Positions 48,383 to 63,500 of a stretch of 64,000 bases of DNA are shown piece by piece. The stretch covers positions 83,696 through 147,695 of the forward strand of contig NOWV01000190.1 in the NCBI GenBank assembly GCA_003344405.1, read 5' to 3'. Each line of letters begins with the position of its first letter. Within the stretch, counting starts at the first letter, position 1. The position numbers and the translations under genes were made by a program. Below the pieces are notes generated by a model. That model was not told where the DNA came from and searched no databases. It worked only from the letters and a program-made list of their open reading frames with translations. This stretch comes from Trichoplax sp. H2. Taxonomy: Eukaryota > Placozoa > Uniplacotomia > Trichoplacea.

Positions 48383-51300
48383 CTATTATAAATATACCAG
48401 TGTAAGATGTTAATTACTATTATCTAATTGCTTTCTAAACCACGAAACTTCTGCAATACGATAATTTCATCCAATTGCTTTTGCGAAAGTAATTATCACA
48501 TTTATTTGTAGGAAAGACTAATTTCGATATTGCCATTCATAAAGTAATCATTCTTAAAATAAAACGCAAAGTTAAGCGGGTCTAGCTTAGGACAGTAAAA
48601 TGGACTTTTCTTGGTAGCAACCATTGAATTACAAAATACTCTTAAGTATTTGTACAATTCGTAAAAATTTTTAAAGTATATGTAAAAGGCAAACAATATT
48701 AATGTCCTCATTTAGCATTTACATCTAGTTCAAGTCATCTTTTCTCGCAAATATAGGAATAAATGAAAATTTTTCATAATATTGTTATATATCGTAGATT
48801 TTAAGACTAAATGGAGTAAAATATACCGTTTACGGTTTACCTTCTGCCATCTTGACTTTACATATTTCCACGTTTTACCGGTTAGGACTGTGCATGTATA
48901 TGCAATATAACGATCTAATTATAAATAAAGCTAGCGTTGTTATTGTGCTAACGTAATACAGCTATAAGCATACCGATACTCAGATACACAAAAATTTCTA
49001 TATTTTGTAATCGCATTTAAATTTGCAACGAGAAATAGAGCAACACAGAAATTTCGTATATATAGTAGCTAACATAATAATACCCGTAGTTAAAAGGATA
49101 TTGTCAAAGCTATACTTAGACCTAAAACGTTTGCTATACTACTCTTGCCAGCTATTTTAGGGCGATAGTCAGTCAGTGCTGCAATAAAAATTAATGCTAT
49201 TCGTCATGCGCAGGATTATACTACAATATTAAGTGCTTAAATTTATAGATACTGCAGGTAATTCAAATTTTTCAACGCATTTTTTTTAATAGGTATATTC
49301 TCGATTTCGTAAATCACTCTATTGATGTACATAAATTTTGCAATCTACTTGATATCAAGAAATGTATTGCACCCGCTACATTATCTCTTATTTTAGTCAA
49401 AAGCAATTTATTTTTCTAGTAGCTATTTTGCTTTGCATACAGTTTCTATTTAGTTCCAGAATGATATCCACAAAATAGCAGACGCCTAGGTCGTTTACTA
49501 AACATTTTTGAAAATGCTAGCAATTTATTGCAATACTGTGGAGGAAGATGAATAAGTTGACCCCTAAGAGTAACAGATGCTAGATTTAATATGCCATGAA
49601 CTAAGTAGAATTATTATGTCTCATTAAGCCATCGCTTTAAAATAATCGTTCATAACAGGAAGTATTAATAATCTTGTACCGCGCACTTAATTATGAAATC
49701 ATGCAAAAAGAGTCGAAATCTTATAATAATATTTTTTCCTGTCTGCTTGAATTTTAATTTGCTGGGAGAAAATAGTTTTATCTCAATAGAATCGTAAATG
49801 ATTTTTTATCTTACTGTCTTAATTTATATGTAATTACGTCTTTGCTCTATATAATAACTAAAAATTATTGTCCAGTATTATTAATCAAGTCTGGTATTTT
49901 TCGAATTGAATAAGTTCAATGAAAAATTTAAGTACAAAATAATTTAAATAATAGCGATGAATGTAATGTATACTTTTAATGTAATTGCAGGTTTATGACA
50001 TAGTAATGCAGCCATATCGTCAACTCAAGTAAATTAGATTAGTGTTGACATTTATACTGTACTGTCGTATATAATTCTAATCGTGCTCCTATACTGTATA
50101 TGAGTATGCTGCTAGAAATTAGTAGTATCATCATACAATGTAAAACTGAAAATAAGTAAACTTTTTTATCTTATATAGATAAAGTCGCACTCAAGAATGC
50201 ATTTGATAGCGTCGTAAAAATTTGCTATAGTGCTTATGCAGTCAATTTCATTAAACAATATCACACAAGGGCAATCTTTAATGCTTTAAATTAATTGGCT
50301 AGTTTGATAAAAAATAGTTACAACACGAGCCCATTCAATGGATAAAATCGTAATATATTTTGTATAAAAGTCTGCAATTTAACTATAGTATTTTTTCTTT
50401 TTATCTTGTATGCCTAATGCTGACAACATTGCAGACATTGATTATCATTAATATAAATTTACGAAACGCTATCAAAGATGGAATCGAAAAATATTGGCAG
50501 TCAGTACGGAAATGTTTAATTAGTTTTATATTATCGCTAAATAACTTGTGTTATGCATAATATCATATATGATCTACAAGAACCGAAAAATGTTGGCACA
50601 GATTTGACTGCTCATATTCTATACCAATTAAGTATTAGCAGCTGCTGATTCTATATTAAAATTACTAAACCGTTTTGCATAGGCGAATACAGATTTTTGC
50701 TACTTTCAGCGATTCAATTATGTCTGAAATAATCAATGAACACAATAGTCTAGTAGTAAAACTAAGCATTCATCAGACTGAATGATAAAATAAAATTATT
50801 GTAAATATTCTCCGTAAAGTTATTTCAATAGGAATTTACTCGTCATAGTAAATACTTATAATACATCATTATGTTCGCATAAGTATTGTTGAAGCCTTAG
50901 TTTATGATGTAGTAGCTGCATTATTTTGTAGAAAATCATTTACTAATTTAATTTTATAACAGAATCGATCAGAATTGAACTTCATTGTGATGCAAATTAT
51001 TTAGTATCGTGTTTCATGGAAATTATTTGATTGTAAAAGTTCAGTAGATGGCTATTCTAATACTGCTGTAATTTATTACATTGTTGTATTGTTATATTAT
51101 CGATAAAATTTAAGAATAAAACAGTCATCTCTGATACCAGACAAAATATTCTGATTACTTATCATTGTCATCTTTATGCTTTCAATGTAAGAGCATATCA
51201 AAATGCTACTTTGGATTTCAGTATAAAGAAGTTACACCTATATTAACAGAATATTATAGTTATAAGCTTCAATTTTTCAACTCCAAGAGAATATTTTATT

Positions 51301-51919
51301 AAATGAAGGCATAACAATAAATTAGATAATACTTAAACTTACAAGAATTGGCAAAAATGAAAGAAATACGTAGAGAAGTATTGAAAACATCTACTTTTTA
51401 CTTTAATATTTTTAAACCAAGCATAAAGTTAACCGTCATTAAATGCGTCAACTTATTCTTAAATATAATATGCCATTTCATTTCGTAAAATGATTACAGC
51501 ATAAAGCAATGGCTCGGCTTACAATATCAGTATCAATGATATTGACTAAAAATGATTTCATGATGAGATATTGTTTATTACAAATATACGTTATTAGTAT
51601 AAGGAATATTTCAAACCGTAAGAAAGCAAACACCATCATTAAAGATATTTCAAGATGGTAGTAATATCAAAATTGAAATTGAAGAGTGTGAAATATTGTT
51701 TAGCTGCTATTTCAAAATTCAATAGATTTTCTCCCAGTCTGTCCAATGACTGCTCATTACATGTGATAACATAATTCGCTAGCTTGACATGAAGTTAAAA
51801 TTCTCTTATCGACATTCATTTACATTGCCTAAAGCATTCACATTGTTAATTTATTTGTAAAAAACACGCGAAAATAACTTAAAGAAAATTAGGCATTTAA
51901 ACTTATTAGGATAATGTAT

Positions 51920-51995
51920 AAACACATGCAAAAACATATATACACTCTAACACACATGCACACACGCACACACAGGCATACACACTCTCGCATAC
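51920..51995. repeat. CA-rich microsatellite
   Basis: Interrupted CA dinucleotide tract with TG and CG steps (ACACACATGCACACACGCACACA and similar). No gene association is visible. Confidence 0.9.
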
Positions 51996-53243
51996 TTCTA
52001 CGCGAAGAGTTTACATAGCACCCTTGTACTCAAATAAATGCACACAGGTAGACAAAAGTAGATCCAAACACTAAGCCTTTTAATCTATATTTCGACCTCT
52101 AATACTTTGATAAGGCTTAGGGGAAAAATTTGATGGACATTGCTCCACATAGAGTTGTATTCAAATATACGTATCTCTTGTATTACTCCGCGTACGTACA
52201 GAATATTAAATATGCGTACAAGAAATACGTATAATCTATAATTCTATTTTTACCCAAGTGTAAACTTCTCAATATTTAGGAAAGACATTTGTATGGCAGA
52301 TGAAGGTAAAGTCGTTCTGAGAAGACTTAAAATGTTAATCTAGGGATGACAAGAATTATTCTTGGTTAAATAGTTTCACATAAAATCTCATTTGCGATTC
52401 ATGTAGATGGCACGATGAGAGCTTTCAAATGGATACATAATCAAGTAGAATTTCATCATATGTGTTAATATAAGTTGACCCCGTGGACATCTATTACCAT
52501 CATTGTAGATGCTAAAATCCAAATTGGAGCACGAGTTCAGTTAAATAATTGTTAGCTATCCAAGACATCACGTTAATCAGAATTATATTCAGCTTGCCTT
52601 AAATGAATCCATTGAGTTCATTCTAGTTTAATCTTGGATATGACATAAGTGAGAAAATATGAAACCAGGCAATAATAGCACAGGAAACGGCCGTTGAGAA
52701 TGATAAATCAATTGTTGTTTTCCAATAATGGTGACAAAGCTTGGTGTAACAATTAATCAATTGATGAATTTATCATAATTTAATAAAATCAATCTATTGA
52801 TAGAATCATGAATAAAATGAAATGCAAGGATTGGTCACCTTATGAATTCAAATAAAGTCAAACGTTTGATTTTGTTAACATTGAAATGCAATGGAAGAAA
52901 ATGAAAATTTTTAGCCTCTAACATAGCCAATAGGCATTCAAGCACAATTTGTGACCAACTATAATCGATGAAATCAAGAAATTGAATCAGCGTCCACATC
53001 GGACTCGTATTTGAATTCATTCTTACAATATAAATTCCAGTTTAAATTTAGCTATGACTAACATTTCAATCCCTACTAAATTGAACAGTAAATTAGAACT
53101 TAAGAAAAAAGAATAGCTGTAATTTATTTTTAATCTATCATCATACACTCAATGGAATAACATGTTGAATTGCTTCGATAAACACTAAATTCATAGCCAA
53201 TTACGGTAGATTTAAGTAATCTCATTTCCTTCGTCTTTGATTT

Positions 53244-53249
53244 TTTATT
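53244..53249 (-). promoter_or_regulatory. Possible polyadenylation signal of the GPCR gene
   Basis: AATAAA on the minus strand, about 170 bases past the GPCR stop codon. It is the nearest canonical signal I noticed. Confidence 0.35.
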
Positions 53250-53415
53250 TCAACGGAAATACTATCTCCTACCGTAAAGTTTATCGTTACTTACTAACTG
53301 ATGTCAATGCAGCTTAATTTAGAAAACATAGTATTACACAAGAAGAAGAATTTAACAACATTTTCTCTTAATAGCATGTATATACTGTCTAGCAAGACAG
53401 ATTCGATAGCAACGT

Positions 53416-54591
53416 TTATACCGATGTTATATGCTTAGAATTACTATTACTTTTTTTCATTTTAGGCGCATCTCCACGATGGTTATAATAGTTATTATTT
53501 GTAGTAGTAATACTATTTGTCACAGGATTATTGGGAGTAAGATCGCCATTTTTTGTCATAGTATTCGTTCTCCGCATTGAACTAACACTATCATTGCGAA
53601 ATTTGAAACTTAACATGTCATGACGCCTATGTGAATGCTTACTTAAACGGCGCTCTAATTCAGTTATTACTAAATCATTTTTAATACCAAATAAATAAAA
53701 AAATCCGAAACGAAAAGATTTGCTGTAGGCAATGCATACTATCGGATTATGACATGAATTAAATAATGCAAACCATTTACACACTCCCAAAATAATACCC
53801 AATTCTGGTGCATTTAATGGCCGAAATATAAGTATTGTTATGATACTTGAATAAGGCAACCAACACAAAATACTTAATAGTAGCATGGTAACTAACATAT
53901 TAACAACATTTTGATTGGTTTTAAGTGACGCTTTACTGGAAACTTTACCATTTTTCTTATAATGCTTCATATGATAGTAAATAGCAGCATAGATTAATAA
54001 TGTTAAGATAAAAGGGATGGCGTGTGTTAGAGTTTGTGACATGTAATAACCTCTCGCGAATGGACCTGAATCATTCCATTTAGGCCGACACTGATTCACT
54101 GCAATTGCATCCTGTGAGAACATATCGACGTGCATCTTCATAAATAATGGTGCATTCGACGCAATTGCTAATAACCATACAATGAAAATGACAATAAATG
54201 CTCCTCTTTCATGCAATTGTTGTCTTAGTGGATGAACGATAGCCACATAGCGAGCAGCAGCCATGGCTAACATTTGAAATATAGATACTGTGAACAAGAT
54301 TTTTTCAGCGGCAGGCATAATGAAACATAGAAATGCACCTAATGGCCAGCGCACAAAGATATAAGCACATAGACGATAAGGGATAACTAACAAGGCAATA
54401 AAGAAGTCTGCTATGGCTAAATTGCAGATAAAGATATTGGTCACATTTTTTAATCTTCCGGTTGTATTTTGCGTGACCACAATTAGTAACGTTAAATTAC
54501 CTAAAATAGCCAAGATCATGGTAGTCGCGTATAAACTGGTAAAGAGTATAATTTCCCATACTCTTGCACCTAACCAGATGTCCATTATCAA
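53416..54591 (-). CDS. Rhodopsin-class (class A) G protein-coupled receptor, intronless
   Basis: A 391-residue receptor with seven hydrophobic segments. Class A landmarks are present: GN in helix 1 (ILGNLTLL), NLAIADFF in helix 2, Trp in the first outer loop, a Cys at the top of helix 3 (GAFLCFI) paired with one in the second outer loop (NQCRPKW), a helix 5 Pro, CWLPYS in helix 6 and HNPIVCIAY in helix 7. The overall look is nearest to neuropeptide receptors; the ligand is unknown. Two switches are altered: ARY replaces D/E-R-Y after helix 3, and NPIVC replaces NPxxY. The cytoplasmic tail is about 90 residues, with a basic stretch (RRLSKHSHRRHD) and an Asn/Thr-rich end. There is no cleavable signal peptide. 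Met1 or Met3 could be the start. Lack of introns is common for such receptors. Confidence 0.97.
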   Translation of the reverse strand: MIMDIWLGARVWEIILFTSLYATTMILAILGNLTLLIVVTQNTTGRLKNVTNIFICNLAIADFFIALLVIPYRLCAYIFVRWPLGAFLCFIMPAAEKILFTVSIFQMLAMAAARYVAIVHPLRQQLHERGAFIVIFIVWLLAIASNAPLFMKMHVDMFSQDAIAVNQCRPKWNDSGPFARGYYMSQTLTHAIPFILTLLIYAAIYYHMKHYKKNGKVSSKASLKTNQNVVNMLVTMLLLSILCWLPYSSIITILIFRPLNAPELGIILGVCKWFALFNSCHNPIVCIAYSKSFRFGFFYLFGIKNDLVITELERRLSKHSHRRHDMLSFKFRNDSVSSMRRTNTMTKNGDLTPNNPVTNSITTTNNNYYNHRGDAPKMKKSNSNSKHITSV

Positions 54592-57500
54592 ATCGAGTAG
54601 TATGTATCTCTTAATGAGGATTAAACACTTTTTTAACGTTGAAAACTACTTGACTATATTAATTTTTTGGCAAGACTTATTAATGATTTAAGTAGCTTTT
54701 AACTTGTCATCAAAATGATAGTAACGCTTTTATAATATTGACATCCAAATCTTGGCAATAATTGATGGTGGTATAAGAATTTCTATTCCGATCGGATTAA
54801 GTTTATAAATAGCTTTAAATTCAAATTGAAAACATCAACGCTAATTGATAGTAGTTAAATTTATATTTAGACTGAATCAACACATAAGCAATCTCATATT
54901 TCGGATTTGGCGTATAGCTACTCAATACGGTACGTTGCTTTAGCGAAGATCGCTCTTGATAAAGCGTATGTTATTTACCTTTTCAGCGTTAGTATTTCTA
55001 CTGGTTCGCTTTTAACCAACTCCGACCTAAAAGAAATCAATTGATTGATTCAAAAACGAAGGGATAAGATAAATTTATTAAAAAATGCTTTATTTTAGAT
55101 TTGAATGAAAATTTAAATCCAAGTAAAGCTCTGATCAAGCCTTAAATAATCAAGACACAGCAATTCAACTTACTTTATGACAAATTATCTATGTAATCTA
55201 TACTTTTGATGAATCAAGTATAACTGAACAGGAAGATTGGATTTTATTCGTTGATTTTAGATAGAGTCTAACAAGGTTATGTCAGTTTGTCTGAAAGGGT
55301 TTTGTTTCAAATGATCTGTCTTAAGACGGTTGCACCTATTTCTATCGGAATGAAATAGGGCAATTTTACTTCAAAGTGGAGATGACGGATGTTTACCATC
55401 GCTTGGGTTATCTATTTACAAATAAAATAGGCATGATGTTGACGTTATAGTTGACTCAATACAACTTTGAAGCTATCAATAGCAATCAGGGGCTGTATAT
55501 GTTAATACAAGTAGAAGTGCGTCAACAAGCAGACGTGGAGAATAGGTATTGTTATAAATTGATTGTATAATTCGTTTACCACTTGAGTCAATTCTTAAAC
55601 CTCTTTTGCGATAAGTTACAATTGATTTAAGTTGTTTATTTCAATATCCAATAGCATTGATAGCCATCAATAGGATTGGAACTAATCTATTGTCGTGATA
55701 TAGTGCTGAGAAAAACGTTGATCGTCATCAATACCAATTTCTCTGTTTTATACTAAACATTGGGCTCATATCGATCAGGCATCAAATTGTAAATTTATGA
55801 ATTCATTTTAACTATACTTTTATTTCCTTCTCTTGCCCTTATTGACAAGGATGTATTATCTAGTATTTAAGACGTAATCAATTGTGACGCTATAATGCAA
55901 GTATGCTGTAACACTGACAAGTTCAAAGCAAGCAGATGTATTAAAATTATAAAAACAATAAGTTAAATGGTAGTTGATTGTCATTTGCGATTTAACTCCA
56001 CTATATTAAGCTAATGCACTCATAGTAGCTTGCACGCAAAATAGTAACTAGATTCACATTTCATTGACAATACGAAATAGATCACTTACTATTTAATTCT
56101 AAATGATGTGTACAGTGCGGCATGTAAAGAATACATCCATTTTAATTCATAGAAAAACTCCTTACTACGCGCATATATAGTATTAGCTCTAAGTATTCTA
56201 GAAAGAGAAACAGATAAACTTGACTTCTTATATTTAGTTATGCTGACTATACGATATCGGCTACTTATCTGGGGGTATGATATTGGATAAGTTTATAATT
56301 TATAACTAATCGCTTAATAACACCTAATGAAAGTAGCTATTACTTGCATAGGATGACATTTTTGACTTGCTCGATGGAAAACATTGCATACACTTTTATT
56401 AGTTTTGCTGATACATTAACAAAGCTAGCGTAGTTTAGATATACAAATCATAAAGTAATAAACTTTATCGTAAACTATCCTAAGTTTATAAGACCTAACC
56501 TAATAATTTATAAATTGACTGATGTAAAACATTTATTAGCATTCATATAGATTAATGGCGGTCTATTCTGTCTAAAATTGCTTTTATTTCCGATGATATA
56601 TTATCATCATAAATCTTTCTAACATGATTACGTTTATTAATGTGTAGCGTCTTTAAATTATATTAACGGCAATAGTTCTAGTTAGAAGGAAAGCCTTTAT
56701 TTCCCTAACTTAGCTTACTTCTATCGAACTGCTATCCCATTTTTTACATAATAATCTTTCTATAACATATAGTCTTGATGATATTTAAGTGCATCAATAG
56801 CAGAAAAAACTTAGAGGATGTGAGTATGCCTAAGACTACTCATGTTAAGATTTACTCAAGATAGTTCTATATACATTGCGTATTAATGAATAATTTCTTC
56901 GTTCATATTATCCTATTCATCTATAATTTTGATGGTAAAATAATGAATTGCTTCATTAGTATCTTATTAAACGATTTCTATACTCAATTTGCTAACTGAA
57001 TAAAAACCTGAGGCGGATTCAAGGAAAACCTAAAAAGGAAGTAGATGTCTTCGGTCTAATGATTTTCAATTTGCAAAATTCTATCATTGAGATGATGTAA
57101 TTAATAGCTCACTATGACCCTAGTAGTTAGGGCAATACGAATCAATGCAATAATTCTTAGACAGATCGCTTTATGGACATTTATGCTGATATACAGTTCG
57201 TTAATATCGACCAGATTAATTCTGCAAAATATTATTATCTCACTTTTAGTCTGTAAAAGATTTTGTTTATGTTGAGTGTAGAAACTTAGGATGCACAGAC
57301 TAATAATTTTGAAATTTCGCCGAAGAAACTCTTTAAATATTATGATGTATAATGGCTATTAATTATTTTCGAATAAAACCATCAAAAATCAATAGTAAAC
57401 ATACCATGCAAATATCCTAAAGTACTTAAAAGTGATATTAAATATTTCAATTTTTGATCGCAAGAAATCATGTTGACAAAAATCCTACTGAAAATTTCGA

Positions 57501-60500
57501 TTTTTGACAGAAGGTAAATGATATATCTATTACTGGTCAGAAGTTACTTGTCAGTTTATCTTAAGTATATTTCGATTATAAGTTAGTTTACTGATCAATA
57601 TCTAATTTCAATTTCTGTTGATATTCATATAGTATGTGTGTTTACGAGTTAAAGCTAAAATAAGCTGATTCTTTGATATTTATGAAAAAATCAATTCATG
57701 CTAATCATCATTACTCCGTAAAAAAGCTTTTACATTCCATAGGATTGGGTTCCTAGCAGAGCCTTACGCACATATTTAGGACAGTAAATATCCTGTAGGT
57801 AATGTAGGATGGTTGACTGATTTACGACCTTCGTGACAGGAAGGTTTGTAACAATGATTATTAAAATATTAAACAAAGATAGTAATAATACTCCGCGAAT
57901 TAAGGTAATCGCATATCAAATCGAGGCATAATTTTTGTTAAAGTCTCTAAATTTTAGTACACAACTATTATTTCACATTTTAAAGGTATTTGTTGAAGAC
58001 AATCTAATATATAAATACGTATAGAGAAAATAATAAGTCATTTCGGGATATTAATTAGTGCTTTTGTAGAATAATAGGAAAATTGACGAGCTTTGGGTTC
58101 AATTTGTAATGGAAGAAATTATAAGAAAGCCAAACAAACTGATGTAATTAAAATTCCATATGCCCGACAATGAATCCTTTGCGAGCATGATCAAAACGTT
58201 TCGTACACCGCGGAAGAACCTTTCTTTCTTATTATTACTTTATTAACCATAGAATAGATACTATCAAATTCTGGCTAATATTTTTGTGTATAATACTAAT
58301 ACTAGTATTTTTGTATATAATACAATATTAAAATGACTTTAATACAATGTAAAACCAACGGGGATTCTAAATTAGATATAAAGAACTTCTAACATTTTCT
58401 TAAAATTGAGTCAAACTGATACGAAAGAATTTGAATTTCAGATAAAAGAGAGATGCAAACATTTATGTATTCCTGAATCTTAGTTCATAGCCTATAGTAA
58501 ATTTCATAGATGATTAACGATAGATTACAACGTTAGTTTGGAATTATAACTCGTAAACGTGATTATTAGTACCTTCCAGCTAGTCAATGATAAATAAAAA
58601 AATTCTATATCGCCTATTTGTTAATAAAAGCAATAAAGCCATCAAAATATCACAAAAGTAAATATTGCTGTATGCTATGCTAATAATCACAGTGTTGATA
58701 TCGGAAACAGAAGGCCTTATTATGTTTGTTCACTATCTGCGTTTAATTGATTACGATTACAAACACATAATTTAGCTTAGAATTAACACGCAACGTTCTA
58801 CAAAATTTAAAGTATTTTCCTTATTCACGAATAGTAATAGAAGATTTATAAGCACGCAAGTTATCGATAGCAAATTTCATCTAGACTTTCATTTCATGCA
58901 TAAACGAATTAATAGCGAAGAAATGAAGTACAGTCAAGGCGCTAAGTTTGAAAACAATTAATGCTGTACTTGATATTAGGACGGAAATCAAAAAATAGTT
59001 AAATACTCTAGGATAGCCAACTTCGCACTACTGATTAAATAAGCTGAAAAGTAATAACTTTATGAAGAATATGGAAATATATTGTCTACAGTTGAAAGTG
59101 CAACATGCCGATCAACGAAAGAAAAACAATGAAAATTGTTGACGCATTAATATGAAACCGTAATAATACACTAAATATTCTAGAAATTGAAAGTAAGGTT
59201 AATAGATTTCAATGACGTCCAATAAAGGAACAGAAACGGTATGTATTTTTTTAGGAATTATGTACAAACAACGTGCAATAGTCAACTAGTCAATAACAAT
59301 AATTAATTAAATCCGTAGTTAGGGTGGGCCCAACTAGTAATCAGTCTGGAATTGAAATATTATTGTTCTATAACCTCAGCAAACATAATTAACTGTTCTT
59401 TATGTTGAAAATATAGCAAAATTTAGAAGAGGCAATAAAAAATTCATTCACTTTGGATACGGCAATAATTTCTATTGCGTATAGTAAACTAATATTAATT
59501 GAAGACCGGAACCTTTAAATTTAATATATAGATAATAACCAGTGTTTGGAGTGCTTAGATTGGGATTACTGTCATTATTCATATAACATCTTGGTTGAGT
59601 TTAGTAAAATTAATTAATCGTATATGTGCCTTTAAATTCGTGAATGTAAAAAATGAATGTGTAAATAAGATTTGCATCTTCAAGAAGAGCCTGTGAAGTT
59701 TCATCTTTATGAATAGAATATTTCATTGAAGTATATTAGTTTTTTTAATATTCAAAAAGATTAGATTTGTACTAGCCACTTTTACGTAACTGAGTTATTA
59801 AGAGGAATCAGAGAAGAAACTAATATTTTATATATAAAAATGAACTGAGATGCAAGAACTTTTCGAATACGGTATGATCGAAGTCTCATCCTTACAAATG
59901 AAAATTTATGTTACATTGCTAAAATATTTATCGACTTAAGCCAATTATATTGACTGCAATTCCTATTAATTTTTAAATTTAGCAATGATACAATCAATTC
60001 TTTATAATATATGGTACGGCAGTTTCTATAGATTGATATGATTCAGCATATTACATGTTCAGCTTGACATGGATTTTTAAGTCGCTAAACAAAATACTGC
60101 ACTATGTTTAATGTTATTTTCAAGTCTCTAACGACTGAAACTGTCACCCAGTAACTACGGCTATAAATTCCTACTGAATTTAATCATGATTAAGCGTACC
60201 TCTTTCTTCCTTTTATATCATGCTCGAAAAAATATCGTATGGATTTATGGGATTAACTTATGCCTACTGCTATAATATGATCATTGTAACCAACTAAATT
60301 ACAGCCATAGCGCTTTTTGTGTAACTATTTAGGGATAAAATAATCTTTACGTAATTATGCAAAGTGAAGATGTTTCATGATGTGGGTAAAAATTTGCATG
60401 ATTATTACATAATCTAAATTTCAAAGTTAATATCTAGTTTGACTTGTGAAACCAGTCTTGTGTGTCTGGGAAACGGCTCCTAAGAGAACATGGCCCCTAA

Positions 60501-63500
60501 ATTTATTTTCTTTATAACTTAAATGTAATCTTCGAGCTATTCCCATTTTCCACAATTCTCAAGCAAAATAAATAAATCATATCTTTCAATTACTCGAAAA
60601 AAACACTCCCTGAAATAGTTTTCTGAGCTATGATGAAAATGCAGTAAAATCAGATTAGACCGATAGAATCACTTGGAAACTATCATGATTTCTTTCCACA
60701 TTTTTGTCAATAGTAAAAAATCGAATTTGTTGACTAAAACTTTATTAGACTGACAAGCGGTCACATTATATATGCTTATGGCAAAGATTATCAAAGACTA
60801 TACGGATATATTGCAGTTTTTGATAAAGAAAACTAATCCCCAGAATAAAAAAATTTAAGAAGAAGTCGAAGCTTTCGCGATGTTACTGTCATTGTTTTTT
60901 CTTGACACTTTTTCACAGATTTGAAAATTTAAATAAAAACTACAGCTTTTACAGTACTGTATCTATTCCTATAATCGACATATGAAAGTAATCTTTCTTC
61001 TATTGGCATTGTTATATTACGTAAAGCCGTAAATTTACGATAAATACTTTAATTAAAAAATTCTTAAGAACTGAGCTCTCAAGATAGGTATTAGCCTCTG
61101 TTTTTGATCTTGATGTCATGGAATTCCTATTACGGAAAGTGCTGGCATTTTCATAACGGATTTTGGGAGTATTATCAGAGAATTAAGCCCAATATCTCAT
61201 CACTGCGAATAATGACTTCATGTATAATTTAGTGCAGCGGTATGATTATATTGGCTTTTATAATTATGAAAACCCCTTAGCCTCAATATTAATTTATTAT
61301 CTTATCAGTCGAACTATTGCACCAACCATAATTCAATTTCTACAGTTCATATACTATATGCCTGCTATTCCCATAAATTTCATAGTTTGTTCGGCAATTC
61401 CGTAATGAAGGTTAAAAATACATTTAAATGGACAATTGGCGTACTGGTACTTATAATTAGCATAGTTATCTAACTGGCACCAGGCAATTTTACTTTTCGG
61501 TTAAGTGAACAAAAGAAACGAATCCTATTGCACTGTTTCAGAACTTTTCCCAATACCTAACTAATCATATAATGATATTACCAATACACTTAAATTTGAA
61601 TTTTTTAATTTGAATTATTAAAATTATGGCATTTTACGAGTACATTATCTATAACAGTTTTGAATAAAGAATTCAAGTGAAGCAACTTGCTGTCTTTAAA
61701 GATTTAAATGAAGTAGTATACAGATTTGGAAGTTAATAGATAGTACCGTATTCATCCAGACATTTATCTAGCCCATTATGTGTTTATAAGAAAATTTGAG
61801 GTTCCATATTGTAAATTTCTCCAAGTAAATTACTCGTAGTAAAGGTTACCGCATTAGCTTAATTACTTTTCCAGCTACTTAAAATTCCACCAATTTAACC
61901 TGGACCATTTTTTTAGCTATCTAAATTTTACAATTTAATTGTTCTAGAGTCTAGTTCGAATGAAATTTGATTGTGTAAATGACTGCCACAATGCTATTGA
62001 AATATAGAATCAGGTTAAATCAAAGGCTCAATAACAGACCATATCTAATTTGATTTTTATAGAAGCAAAAAGTTCGATATAAAAAATTCTGATATTATCG
62101 AAAAATTTTTCAAATTCAGTATTCCGGTACTAATATTGTGATAAGTGTTCAGTTCTTGAAACATTTTATATAATTCGTTATTCATTCTATGGATGACTTT
62201 TACTGAATATATTTTATAAGACAGCATGAAATTACTTCGGATGAGAGTATGATTTACTGGAGTAACTGAAGATTGACATTTTTAAGCAGTTTCTATTAGA
62301 GTATAGAATCTAGAAAAATCTTCTTAAAAGTACATTCATTATTATTAAAAGTATTAGTACTGTAACGATAAAGAGAATTTGAGAATGTATTTAATATTTG
62401 GAATCACGAAAATTAAAATAACTAAAAAAAATAATCTGTAGACTGTAAAAAATACTTTGTAGAAAGGACTGATTATAATTATCAATACCACTCTGATTAA
62501 TTGGATATGAAAGCAATTAGAACGGTCTTGAAAAATTCTCTGTAAATATTGGTAGTGATACATGATCATGCATCAATAAATATATAGGCTCGCGAGGATA
62601 AATAGAATTTTTTATAGACTATAGGCTCATCAAAAAAATACGATATATAAGTAATGACTAGAAAGGTCACAGTTTTTCCAGTAGCTGATGCAATATTAAT
62701 TTCGTGTCCGTCAAGCTGCAAGAGACCAATCATACATGCATCATCATACTATTCTCTAGTTGGAATTTTTAGCGTTGCATTCTAGTTTACTGATCTATCT
62801 AAGAATTTGTGGGTGAGATTATTTATTGTTATGATGAATAGGTTAACTTATTTCAATAACATCGTCTATAAGATATATATGATTTCTGAATTCTTGTCAA
62901 TTAAAGTTAGGCCAACAAAGGAAAAATTTTCCATTGTTTTTACATAGCAGCGTTAATATCTTCCTTTATCAGGTGATCTTTATTTTAAGGAATTAATGAC
63001 TAAACCAGTCAGGCATAATACTTTTCTTCTCAATGTACGAATAAACTTTTAAAATAGAATAAAATTGATTCTTCCTTTTAACTGCGAATCTGGATTAATA
63101 GTAATGTCTAGTTGTCATCATTTAAGTATTTTTAAAAGACATCAAGCTGTTGTCAAAAGAGCAACTTTTTTCAAATCAGAAAATAAATCAATTTATTTGT
63201 AACTGAGTAATGTAGTAGAAATTATAAATACATTTCCATTACTGATTTGGTGAAATTTAAGAATCTGCAAAGTATACTTTAATTTTCGAGTCGTAATATA
63301 ATTTCAAAGATAGGATGTCCTCGCTTCTAGTAGTTGGTTGGAATTTGGATCAATTCTAATTCTGTACTGATTTGTATAAAATAATAGTATTGCTAATGAA
63401 TTTGTATATGTAAGGAAAATAGAGCAAATTGACGATATAATTCAATTTATTATCTGGTAACATTCTAGGTACTATACAAATGAAATTACTTATGATTCTA

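Larger units (their letters stand above)
43793..53415. other. Long region without a supported complete gene
   Basis: The open frames here are mostly short, AT-rich and lack domain resemblance. Two exon-like frames (45283-45390 plus, 48233-48382 minus), a dispersed repeat pair (46825/47165) and a CA-rich tract (51920-51995) are listed separately. A minus-strand frame at 52835-53020 (MNSNTSPMWTLIQFLDFI...) ends at a donor-like AAG|GTGACC and might be a first exon, without further support. Confidence 0.5.

Noticed and set aside
54413-54691. A plus-strand gene overlapping the GPCR start
   Set aside because: It is a shadow frame of the GPCR coding strand with no independent support.
61220-61405. 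A small membrane protein
   Set aside because: It is low-complexity AT-rich translation with no splice sites, no strong helix pattern and no neighbours.
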